NCBI GenBank assembly: GCA_964468185.1 | Contig: CAYXTR010000020.1 | Span: 28,600 to 92,599, forward strand | Direction of reading: 5' to 3' | DNA: 64,000 nucleotides | Source: JANQFV01 sp964468185 | GTDB taxonomy: Bacteria > Planctomycetota > Phycisphaerae > UBA1845 > Fen-1342 | Shown here: positions 56,810 through 64,000 of the stretch, piece by piece | Numbering within the stretch: the stretch's first letter is position 1 | Layout of the letters: the number at the start of each line of letters is the position of its first letter | The notes under the pieces: generated by a model | Seen by the model: only the letters and a program-made list of their open reading frames with translations | What the model was told of the DNA's origin: nothing | The model's database searches: none | Program-made: the position numbers and the translations under genes

Positions 56810-57714
56810 TGTTGCTGGCGGCGAAAGACCCGCTGACGCATGTGGTCCAGCACCCCGTGCTCGAGCCGGGTGGCGTGCTGCTGCTGAGCAATCACATCAT
56901 CATGCAGATCATCGCGGCGGCGTTGCTGATCATCTTCATCCCGCGGTTTGCAAAGATACGGGCCGGCGATGACGACGTCGGGCGACTGGTGCCGAAGGGG
57001 TGGGGGAATGCGATCGAGGGCATGTGTGAAGCGTTGCGCACGCACGTGGCACGCCCCGCGCTGGGCCAGTACACCGATCAGTTCATGCCGTACATCTGGT
57101 CGGCGTTTTTCTTCGTTCTGACCTGTAACGTACTGGGGATGATCCCGCTGGCGGATTGGACGTTTTTCATCGGCGGTGGGCACGTCATCGGCGGAACGTC
57201 CACGGGTAACATCTGGGTGACGGCCACGCTGGCCTGCTGCACGCTGTTCATGATCGTGTTCAACGGGTTCAGGCTGCACGGCATGGAATATGCGAAGCAC
57301 TTCCTGATGGGGCCGCCCGGATTGAACATCTTCATTGCGTTTCTGGAGATCGTTGGCCTGCTCGCCAAGACGTTCGCGCTCACTGTGCGTTTGTTCGCCA
57401 ACATGGTTGCCGGGCACGTCATGCTGGCGGTGATCATTGGATTCGTCAGTTCGGCAATGGCCGCGTATGGCGCACTGGGGGCAGCCGGGGTGTCGATTCC
57501 GGTGATTCTCGGGGCGGTGGCCTTGAACTTTCTCGAGTTGTTCGTCGCGTTCCTGCAGGCATTTATTTTTACGTTCTTGTCGGCGATGTTCATTGGGCAG
57601 GCGGTGAATCTGCATCATGAAGACGAGCATGAGCATGAAGTGGCCCTCGAGGCGCCCGCTGGCACGCCGGATCTCGATGTGGACGCCGAACTGCCGGCTG
57701 CGGGCCAACATTAG
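56809..57714 (+). CDS. atpB: ATP synthase F0 subunit a
   Basis: A 301-residue subunit a, the stator channel of the proton-driven F-type ATP synthase. The essential Arg lies in AKTFALTVRLFANMVAGH. NVLGMIPLADW and FLQAFIFTFLSAMFIGQA are further family features. The C-terminus ends in a His/Glu-rich tail (HHEDEHEHE) beyond the last helix. AAGGAGG lies seven bases before ATG 56809. A GTG one codon earlier is possible. Confidence 0.96.
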   Translation: MLLAAKDPLTHVVQHPVLEPGGVLLLSNHIIMQIIAAALLIIFIPRFAKIRAGDDDVGRLVPKGWGNAIEGMCEALRTHVARPALGQYTDQFMPYIWSAFFFVLTCNVLGMIPLADWTFFIGGGHVIGGTSTGNIWVTATLACCTLFMIVFNGFRLHGMEYAKHFLMGPPGLNIFIAFLEIVGLLAKTFALTVRLFANMVAGHVMLAVIIGFVSSAMAAYGALGAAGVSIPVILGAVALNFLELFVAFLQAFIFTFLSAMFIGQAVNLHHEDEHEHEVALEAPAGTPDLDVDAELPAAGQH

Positions 57715-57875
57715 GCCTGGCAGCGGTTGGCTGTGGATCTGGGACAATCTGAACTTCGATCGCCGTGCCCGGTAAGTGGGGTAACGGGTCGCAAGGCTGG
57801 AATACGCGACGGCGAAGATCGAAAAGAAAGTTGGCCGACCCCACCGGCTGACGCGAGATGAAAGGACGAGAGAAC

Positions 57876-58217
57876 ATGAGTAAGGCAAGGGCAATCATCG
57901 CATTGTCGCTGATTACGATCGGCTTTGGCTTCATCGGTGCGGACCTCGCGTTCGCACAGGAAGCGGAGCACGGCGAGGAGGCCGTCACGACCCCGTTGAT
58001 GGGCAACGAAGGCCTCGCGGGTATTGGCAAGGGCATTGGTGCCGGTCTGGTGGTCATGGGTGGCGGCGCGGGTATCGGTCGTGTGGGCGGTAGTGCGGTC
58101 GAATCGATGGCACGTCAGCCGGAAGCGGCCGGCACGATCAACACGGCGATGCTGATTGCGGCGGCGATGATCGAAGGTGCGACGCTGTTCGGCGTGCTCG
58201 TGTGCCTGTTGATCTAG
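57876..58217 (+). CDS. atpE: ATP synthase F0 subunit c with N-terminal leader
   Basis: A 113-residue proteolipid; typical members are about 75-85. The C-terminal ~75 residues are the usual hairpin: GIGKGIGAGLVVMGGGAGI, the loop ESMARQPEA, and the second helix with ion-binding Glu in AAAMIEGATLFG. The residues after Glu (Gly-Ala) and an Ile at the Gln position of Na+-type rings favour protons. The first ~27 residues (MSKARAIIALSLITIG to AFAQ) look like a cleavable signal peptide. ATG 57876 has AAAGGA upstream. Confidence 0.94.
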   Translation: MSKARAIIALSLITIGFGFIGADLAFAQEAEHGEEAVTTPLMGNEGLAGIGKGIGAGLVVMGGGAGIGRVGGSAVESMARQPEAAGTINTAMLIAAAMIEGATLFGVLVCLLI

Positions 58218-58302
58218 CTACGTCGGCGGCTGGCCCCTGGCGCAGGTTGTGGTGAGCTGGAATTGGAGTGCTCGCGCTGTTGATTGAGAAGGGAGTGCGA
58301 CG

Positions 58303-58920
58303 GTGAACAGATCTTGGCGCTGGATCACATGTGCGTTGATGCTGGCGTTTGCGGTGATCGCTCCCGCTGTGGCTGCGGATAATGGTCACGGCGAGACGCC
58401 GGAACTAATTCCCATGGATCCGGGCACGATTATTCCAAACGTGATTGTCACGTTGGTGATCTTCCTGATCGTGATCGGCGTGCTGCGGAAATACGCCTGG
58501 TCACCGATCCTCAACGTCCTCAACGAGCGCGAGAAGAGCATCCGCGAATCACTGGAGACCGCGCGTGATGAGCGGCAGCAGGCCGAGCAGCTCCTCGAGC
58601 AGTACAAAGCGCAGCTCCAGCAGGCCCGCGAGGAGGCGACGGCGATCGTCACGGAGGGTCGCCGCGATGCCGAGGTCGTCCGCGAACGCTTGCAGGCGGA
58701 AGCCCGTGAGCAGGCCGATCAGATTGTCGAGCGGGCTCGGCGGGAGATTCGCCTCGCCACCGACAGTGCGGTCAAGGAGCTGTACGACAAGACGGCCGAG
58801 CTGGCGGTGCACGTGGCGGGTGGCATTATCCGCAAGGAGCTGTCGCCGGACGATCACCGCCAGTTCGTCGCTGATTCGCTGAAGAAGATGGAAGAGTCAG
58901 GCCGAGTGGGTCTGAACTGA
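58303..58920 (+). CDS. atpF: ATP synthase F0 subunit b
   Basis: A 205-residue stator subunit. A leader-like hydrophobic stretch (~8-24) ends APAVAAD. A second helix then anchors it (PNVIVTLVIFLIVIGVLRKY), with a long charged coiled coil (~75-175) reaching F1. Usual b subunits of ~160 residues lack the leader. GTG 58303 follows AAGGGAG by seven bases. Confidence 0.94.
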   Translation: MNRSWRWITCALMLAFAVIAPAVAADNGHGETPELIPMDPGTIIPNVIVTLVIFLIVIGVLRKYAWSPILNVLNEREKSIRESLETARDERQQAEQLLEQYKAQLQQAREEATAIVTEGRRDAEVVRERLQAEAREQADQIVERARREIRLATDSAVKELYDKTAELAVHVAGGIIRKELSPDDHRQFVADSLKKMEESGRVGLN

Positions 58921-58945
58921 GCCGCGGCCGAACGAGGCCCTGCTG

Positions 58946-59548
58946 ATGCACGAAGTTGAATACGGCATCGAAGTTGCGGACGTCTACGCGGCTGCCTTGT
59001 ACGCCCTCGCGGACGAGGCGGGCGTGGTGGATGACGTGCGCGAAGAGCTGGAGGAGCTGGTCAAGGTCTATCGCGACCAGCCCCAATTCGCCTCCTTCAT
59101 GGCCTCCGACTCGGTTGATGAGGACGAGCGCGAGAAGAGCCTCGAGAAGATGTTCCGCGGCCGACTCAGCGACAACGTTCTCAATACGCTGCAGGTCATG
59201 AACCAGCATGGCCGGGCGGGACTGTTGCCGGCGCTGCTGCGGGCGTATGTGCTGCGGATCGAGGATGCCCGCGGTCAGATCGAGGTGAGCGCGATTAGCG
59301 CCGTCGCGTTGACCGACGACGAAAAGGCCCAGGTCGAACGTGTTGCCGAGCAGCTCTCGGGCAAAGTGCCCCTGCTCGAGTACGTGGTGGACCCCGAAAT
59401 CCTGGGCGGACTCATCCTTCAGATTGGTGACTATCGTTTTGACAACTCGCTGCGGCGGCAACTGTTCGGCGTGCGGGAGCAATTGCTCGAGCGCAGCGAT
59501 CGCGGGCTCGGCATCGGTGTCGATGGCGATCCCACCGCAACAACATAG
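58946..59548 (+). CDS. atpH: ATP synthase F1 subunit delta
   Basis: A 200-residue OSCP/delta subunit that links the peripheral stalk to F1. The N-terminal helical domain begins DVYAAALYALADEAG. The C-terminal part has the family motif VDPEILGGLILQIGDYRFDNSLRRQL. It lies 25 bases after atpF; GAGG lies about eight bases upstream. A short extension follows the domain end. Confidence 0.95.
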   Translation: MHEVEYGIEVADVYAAALYALADEAGVVDDVREELEELVKVYRDQPQFASFMASDSVDEDEREKSLEKMFRGRLSDNVLNTLQVMNQHGRAGLLPALLRAYVLRIEDARGQIEVSAISAVALTDDEKAQVERVAEQLSGKVPLLEYVVDPEILGGLILQIGDYRFDNSLRRQLFGVREQLLERSDRGLGIGVDGDPTATT

Positions 59549-59614
59549 CGCAGTGAGAGACAGGTTGGCGGTCGGTGGCCCGTGATGTCGCCGACCGCAG
59601 ACTGAGGTTGAATC

Positions 59615-61285
59615 ATGAAGTTCAAGGCAGACGAGATCGCCAGCGTCATCAAAGAGGAAATCAGCCAGTATCAGGCTGAGCTGGACGTCGGCGAAGTGGG
59701 CCGCGTGCTCGAGGTTGGCGACGGCGTAGTCCGCATCTTTGGCCTCTCGAAGGCGATGGCGGGCGAGATGCTGGAGTTCAGTAGCGGCGCGGTCGGCACG
59801 GTCTTCAATCTCGAAGAGAACTCCATTGGTTCCGTCGTGCTGGGCGATTACCTGGACGTGCGCGAAGGTGAAGAGGTGCGCACGACGAGCCGGCTGCTGA
59901 GTGTACCGGTGGGCGATGCACTGGTCGGGCGCGTGGTCGATCCACTCGGCCGACCTTTGGATGGCCGTGGCCCGATTCAGTCGGAGCATCGCCGCCCGCT
60001 CGAGATCATCGCACCGGGCATCGCCGGTCGTCAGCCGGTGAAGGAGCCGCTGCAAACCGGTCTCAAGGCCATCGACAGCATGATCCCGATCGGACGTGGT
60101 CAGCGTGAGCTGATCATCGGCGACCGCAAGACGGGCAAGACCGCCATCGCGGTTGATACGATCATCAATCAGCGCGGCAGCGACGTCATCTGTGTTTATG
60201 TCGCCATCGGGCAAAAGGAATCGACCGTCGCGGGCATCGTGGAGACGCTGCGACATCACAACGCGATGGACTACTCGATCGTGGTCGCGGCCAGTGCGTC
60301 CGATCCGGCCCCGCTCCAGTACATCGCGCCGTACGCCGGCTGCACGATGGCCGAGTACTTCATGTACGAGCAGGGTGGCCACACACTGTGCGTGTATGAC
60401 GACCTGACCAAGCAGGCCCAGGCCTATCGCCAGCTTTCGTTGTTGCTGCGGCGTCCGCCGGGGCGCGAAGCGTATCCCGGCGACGTGTTCTACCTGCACA
60501 GCCGTCTGCTGGAGCGGGCGTGCAAGCTGGCGGAGAAGCGCGTCATCGTCAAGAAGGGAACGCCGGAGGGTAACGAGGACGGCGTCAACGGCAAGGTCTA
60601 CATCGGCGTGCAGGACGAGAAGACCCTGGAACAGGACATTGAGCAGTTGGGGGCCGACCAGCACGAAGCCCGCAAGATCAAGGCCTCGGGCGGCAGCCTG
60701 ACGGCCCTGCCGGTCATCGAGACGCTGGAAGGCGAGGTCTCGGCGTACATTCCGACGAACGTGATTTCGATTACGGATGGCCAGATCTACCTGGAGCCGG
60801 ATCTGTTCTTCGCCGGTGTGCGGCCGGCGATCAACGTCGGTATTTCCGTCAGTCGTGTGGGTGGTAACGCGCAGGTTCCGGCGATGAAAAAGATCGCCGG
60901 CTCGCTACGACTGGACCTGGCGGCGTTCCGCGAGCTGGAGGCATTCGCTCAGCTCGGTACGGAGCTTGACCCCGCGACCCAGCGGCAGCTCGATCGCGGT
61001 CGCCGCATGGTGGAGCTGCTGAAGCAGCCGCAGTACCAGCCGATGGACGTGTGGGATCAGGTTCTGGCGATTCACGCGGGTGTGCGTGGCTTCCTGGACG
61101 ATGTCCCGCTCGATCAGGTGCATGCGTTTGAGGAAGCCTTGCTGCGGCACTATCGCGACGAGTTCCCGGAGGTAGTCGAGCAGCTCAAGCAGGAGCGCAA
61201 GCTGACGGACGAAATTGACGGAAAGCTGAAGGAAGTCGTGAAGAACTTCAAGCAGACATTTATGGCCAATATGGAGACGGCGTAG
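59615..61285 (+). CDS. atpA: ATP synthase F1 subunit alpha
   Basis: A 556-residue alpha subunit. The nucleotide-binding P-loop is GDRKTGKTA, in the context RGQRELIIGDRKTGKT. EVGDGVVRIFGL, GRVVDPLGRPLDG, the conserved DDLTKQAQAYRQLSLLLRRPPGREAYPGD region and the SRVGGNAQ motif are present. Length is slightly above the usual ~505. GAGG lies seven bases before the ATG. Confidence 0.98.
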   Translation: MKFKADEIASVIKEEISQYQAELDVGEVGRVLEVGDGVVRIFGLSKAMAGEMLEFSSGAVGTVFNLEENSIGSVVLGDYLDVREGEEVRTTSRLLSVPVGDALVGRVVDPLGRPLDGRGPIQSEHRRPLEIIAPGIAGRQPVKEPLQTGLKAIDSMIPIGRGQRELIIGDRKTGKTAIAVDTIINQRGSDVICVYVAIGQKESTVAGIVETLRHHNAMDYSIVVAASASDPAPLQYIAPYAGCTMAEYFMYEQGGHTLCVYDDLTKQAQAYRQLSLLLRRPPGREAYPGDVFYLHSRLLERACKLAEKRVIVKKGTPEGNEDGVNGKVYIGVQDEKTLEQDIEQLGADQHEARKIKASGGSLTALPVIETLEGEVSAYIPTNVISITDGQIYLEPDLFFAGVRPAINVGISVSRVGGNAQVPAMKKIAGSLRLDLAAFRELEAFAQLGTELDPATQRQLDRGRRMVELLKQPQYQPMDVWDQVLAIHAGVRGFLDDVPLDQVHAFEEALLRHYRDEFPEVVEQLKQERKLTDEIDGKLKEVVKNFKQTFMANMETA

Positions 61286-61310
61286 TGTATCTGCTCGCAA
61301 GTTGCACATC

Positions 61311-61375
61311 GTGGGTGCAGCGGGCGTCTCGCCCGCCGGGAGCCGATTGCCAGGCGGGCGAGACGCCCGCCCCAC
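61311..61375. repeat. nested GC-rich palindrome between atpA and atpG
   Basis: An 18-bp arm (61320-61337) is perfectly complementary to 61353-61370, with a 15-base loop. GTGGG (61311-61315) pairs with CCCAC (61371-61375) across a four-base bulge. Each arm is itself a palindrome (GCGGGCG-TCT-CGCCCGC), so the element can fold as one long hairpin or two small ones. It looks like an extragenic palindromic element inserted in the operon. Confidence 0.85.
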
Positions 61376-61477
61376 CCTGGACAAGCTGCAAACTGCGTGA
61401 GAACCTGCACCGTCACCCACGGTATCTGCTTATGGACATCGTGAGCGTGTGCTTGTGAATCAGAAGGGCTGACCGAG

Positions 61478-62356
61478 ATGGCGAAAGCACGTCAGATTGT
61501 GAAGCGCCGCAAAGCGGTGCAGAACATCAAGAAGATCACGCAGACGATGCAGCTTATCGCCACCGCGCGCTATCAGAAGACGCTCCAGCGCGCCACTGCC
61601 TCGCAACCCTACACGCGCAAGATCACGGAGATGATTCAGACGCTCGGCGGTCAGCAGGCGGCGGATCATCCGCTGCTCAAGCCAAATGAGAACGACGAGC
61701 GGAGCCTGTTACTGGTCATCACGTCCAACCGCGGCCTCTGTGGCCCGTATAACGCGGCCGTACTCCGGACGCTGATGGAACATCGCCGCAAGCTCAAGGA
61801 CGAAGGCCTGATGCCCACCATGGAGGTGGTCGGCAAGAAGGGTGTCAACTATCTCCGATTTCTGGGGGTCGAGTATCAGAATGCGATCACGGACATTGAG
61901 GACCGCATCGCGTTCGGCCGCGTCAGCGAGATGGCCGAGCGTTACATGGCGGCGTATCGACGGGGCGAGGTCGCGCGGGTCGAGGTGATCTATACGCAGT
62001 TCCACAGCGTCAGCAGCCAGCGGCCGGTCGTCGCGCAGTTACTGCCGATCGAACCGCCGAAGGCCGAGGATGAGTCGGCGCCGCCGCCGCGGGCTGCCAC
62101 ACAGTTCGAGTTCTCGCCGCCGCCCGATGAGCTCCTGCGGCGGCTGATTCCTGAGGCCGTGAAGATCCGCCTGTTCCAGTTCTTCAATGACGCAATCGTG
62201 AGCGAGCAGGTGTCCCGCATGATCGCGATGAAGGCGGCGACCGACGCGGCGGGCGACATGATCAGATTCCTCACGCGGCAGTACAACCGCGCACGGCAGA
62301 CACAGATTACCACCGAGCTGGCGGATATCGTCGGCGGTGCCAATGCAGTGAGTTGA
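61478..62356 (+). CDS. atpG: ATP synthase F1 subunit gamma
   Basis: A 292-residue gamma subunit, the rotor shaft. The N-terminal coiled coil is MAKARQIVKRRKAVQNIKKI with the family's TQTMQLIATA. The Rossmann-like part has SNRGLCGPYNA. The C-terminal helix ends AAGDMIRFLTRQYNRARQTQITTELADIVGGA. A Pro/Glu-rich insertion with APPPRAATQ occurs around residues 195-208. A 192-base gap with a palindromic repeat separates it from atpA. Confidence 0.97.
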   Translation: MAKARQIVKRRKAVQNIKKITQTMQLIATARYQKTLQRATASQPYTRKITEMIQTLGGQQAADHPLLKPNENDERSLLLVITSNRGLCGPYNAAVLRTLMEHRRKLKDEGLMPTMEVVGKKGVNYLRFLGVEYQNAITDIEDRIAFGRVSEMAERYMAAYRRGEVARVEVIYTQFHSVSSQRPVVAQLLPIEPPKAEDESAPPPRAATQFEFSPPPDELLRRLIPEAVKIRLFQFFNDAIVSEQVSRMIAMKAATDAAGDMIRFLTRQYNRARQTQITTELADIVGGANAVS

Positions 62357-62462
62357 TGACAGTGCATGACCGACACTCAGGTGCGTCAGTGGCCGTGATC
62401 TTGCGAGTTACGACCTATCGCAGCAGCCCGGCGCCTGAGATCGTGGTTTTCGGGAGAGCGTG

Positions 62463-63911
62463 ATGGCGACCAATGGGAAGAACGTCGGCAAGATTGTCCA
62501 GGTGATTGGCTCCACGCTTGACGCGGAGTTTGCCCCGGATCAACTGCCGAAGATCTACAACGGCCTCTACGTCGAATTCTCGACCCAGCTCGCCGGCGAG
62601 CAGACGCTGTGGTGCGAGGTCGCCCAGCACCTCGGCGGCGGCAAGGTGCGTGCGGTCGCACTGGGTTCCACTGATGGCCTGGTGCGCGGCATGGACATCC
62701 ACGACACCGGTCAGCCGATCAGCGTGCCGGTGGGTGAGGCCACGCTCGGCCGCGTGTTCAACCTGATGGGTGAGCCGATTGACGGCCGCGGCCCGGTCGA
62801 GACGCAGGAACGCCGGCCGATCCACCACGAGCCGCCGGAGTTTGACGAGCTGACGCCGAAGACCGAGCAGTTTGAAACCGGCATCAAGGTCATCGACCTG
62901 CTGGTGCCGTTCGTGCGTGGTGGCAAGATCGGTCTGTTCGGCGGTGCGGGCCTGGGCAAGACGGTCGTCATTCAGGAACTCATCGCTCGGATCGCCACGC
63001 AGCACGGCGGCTACTCCGTGTTCGCGGGCGTGGGCGAGCGGACGCGCGAGGGCAACGACCTCTGGCTGGAAATGCAGGAAGCGCAGATCGGCACGACGGG
63101 CAAATCCGTCATCGATCAGACGGCGATGGTGTTTGGCCAGATGAATGAGCCGCCGGGCTCGCGTCTGCGGGCGGCGCTGAGTGCCCTCACCATGGCCGAG
63201 TATTTCCGCGACAACACCGGTACCGACACGCTGCTGTTCGTAGACAACATTTTCCGCTTCTCGCAGGCCGGCTCCGAAGTGTCGGCCCTGCTGGGCCGCA
63301 TGCCGTCGGCGGTCGGGTATCAGCCCACGCTCGCGACGGAGATGGGTGAGTTGCAGGAGCGGATTACGTCCACCAGCAAGGGGGCCGTCACGTCTGTGCA
63401 GGCGGTCTACGTGCCGGCGGATGACCTGACCGACCCAGCCCCGGCGACGACGTTCACCCACCTCGATGCTTTCATCGTGCTCGAGCGCTCGATCTCGGAG
63501 AAGGGTATTTACCCTGCGATTGATCCGCTCGCGTCGAACAGCCGTGCGCTGGATCCGGGCGTCGTTGGTGAGGAGCACTACGCGATCGCTCGGCGTGTGC
63601 AGGAGATCCTGCAGCGCTATCGCAGCTTGCAGGACATCATCGCGATTCTCGGCGTCGAGGAGTTGAGCGAAGAGGACAAGCAGATCGTGTCCCGCGCTCG
63701 TAAGATTGAGCGTTTCCTCAGCCAGCCATTCTTCGTCGCCGAGACGTTCACGGGCTTCCCCGGCAACTACACGAAGCGTGAAGACTCGCTCCGCAGCTTC
63801 AAGGAGCTGTGCGAGGGCAAGTGGGATCACCTGCCAGAGTCGGCATTCATGTACGTCGGATCCGTCGAAATGGCTGCCGAGAAGGCCGAACGCATGAAGA
63901 CGGAAGGGTAG
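62463..63911 (+). CDS. atpD: ATP synthase F1 subunit beta
   Basis: A 482-residue catalytic beta subunit. The P-loop is GGAGLGKTVV, and the catalytic Glu is in GVGERTREGNDLW. DNIFRFSQAGSEVSALLGRMPSAVGYQPTL is present in full; the Walker B and DELSEED-like EELSEEDK motifs are visible. GGGAG lies six bases before ATG 62463. It is 106 bases after atpG, the normal partner. Confidence 0.98.
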   Translation: MATNGKNVGKIVQVIGSTLDAEFAPDQLPKIYNGLYVEFSTQLAGEQTLWCEVAQHLGGGKVRAVALGSTDGLVRGMDIHDTGQPISVPVGEATLGRVFNLMGEPIDGRGPVETQERRPIHHEPPEFDELTPKTEQFETGIKVIDLLVPFVRGGKIGLFGGAGLGKTVVIQELIARIATQHGGYSVFAGVGERTREGNDLWLEMQEAQIGTTGKSVIDQTAMVFGQMNEPPGSRLRAALSALTMAEYFRDNTGTDTLLFVDNIFRFSQAGSEVSALLGRMPSAVGYQPTLATEMGELQERITSTSKGAVTSVQAVYVPADDLTDPAPATTFTHLDAFIVLERSISEKGIYPAIDPLASNSRALDPGVVGEEHYAIARRVQEILQRYRSLQDIIAILGVEELSEEDKQIVSRARKIERFLSQPFFVAETFTGFPGNYTKREDSLRSFKELCEGKWDHLPESAFMYVGSVEMAAEKAERMKTEG

Positions 63912-63964
63912 GCGGCAAGCCCGTAGTACCTGTTGTCGTCTGTTCCGAAAGGAGAAGCTATGAA

Positions 63965-64000
63965 GTGAGCCACCTCGGTCTGGTTAGGATGCCGGTGCGT
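63965..64000 (+). CDS. possible start of next gene (truncated by window end)
   Basis: AAAGGAG at 63948-63954 lies ten bases before GTG 63965, which opens a frame of 12 codons to the window edge (VSHLGLVRMPVR). An ATG at 63960 terminates after two codons. atpC (epsilon) is expected here, but these residues do not resemble an epsilon N-terminus. Confidence 0.3.
   Translation, partial: MSHLGLVRMPVR

Noticed and set aside
57876..58217. Sodium-type c-ring
   Set aside because: The ion-binding Glu is followed by Gly-Ala instead of Ser-Thr, and the helix-1 Gln position is Ile, so a proton ring is more likely.
58826..60664. Long open frame of 612 codons on the minus strand opposite atpH and atpA
   Set aside because: It is exactly antisense to two well-recognised genes, has an Arg/His/Leu-biased composition typical of GC-rich shadow frames, and shows no domain.
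62415..63830. 471-codon minus-strand frame opposite atpD
   Set aside because: It is antisense to a highly conserved gene and has no motif.

Overview
The window reads as chromosomal DNA of a GC-rich bacterium, most likely a planctomycete of the Phycisphaerae type. Supporting signs are the dockerin-like tails built on GDMDCDGDVDFDD in secreted proteins, zinc-ribbon proteins of the CPxCxYNLxGL / CPECG type, FG-GAP and thrombospondin-3 surface proteins, many GTG/TTG starts with good Shine-Dalgarno (SD) sites, and ATP synthase b and c subunits with signal-peptide-like leaders. This placement is inference from recalled family knowledge, not a search. I see no phage, insertion sequence, CRISPR array, tRNA or rRNA.

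Layout. 0-7 kb: a large secreted FG-GAP/TSP3 protein, an AhpD-like peroxidase, rpsL-rpsG as a two-gene operon, and an anti-sigma antagonist/kinase pair. 7.4-12.5 kb: a two-gene betaine-lipid operon (btaB-btaA), an OPT-family transporter with a large repeat-containing insertion, and a DUF2007 protein. 12.6-17 kb: queD-queE (7-deazaguanine pathway) facing an isocitrate/homoisocitrate dehydrogenase-family gene and a homoaconitase-like aconitase. 17-28 kb: dprA and a DraG-type hydrolase, a small lipoprotein, ilvE, a secreted M14 carboxypeptidase, rlmN coupled to a 2-hydroxyacid dehydrogenase, a GH4 glycosidase and a sugar isomerase/epimerase-like gene.

28.8-40 kb: a 1170-residue hybrid histidine kinase, a DUF6599 lipoprotein with a Tat-exported DUF362 protein, a methyltransferase, a tiny SD-preceded ORF, a DUF1566 protein with a dockerin-like tail, and two adjacent paralogous metzincin lipoproteins. 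40-55 kb: PilZ protein, M16 peptidase, zinc-ribbon proteins, dGTPase, SPFH protein, prolyl oligopeptidase, a NodIJ-like ABC exporter beside a sulfotransferase, a glycogen-debranching-type enzyme and a PAS-GAF-receiver protein.

55.5-64 kb: the ATP synthase operon, in the order two or three small membrane accessory genes - a - c - b - delta - alpha - gamma - beta. It is interrupted between alpha and gamma by a strong GC-rich double palindrome, and the epsilon gene is not recognisable before the window ends.

Most of the window is housekeeping and surface/secretory gene content. I did not find a clear new defence, mobile or biosynthetic system. The strongest candidates for follow-up are the repeat-bearing OPT transporter, the btaB-btaA operon, the homoaconitase-like pair, the paired metzincin lipoproteins and the deacetylase-like domain framed by TSP3 repeats.
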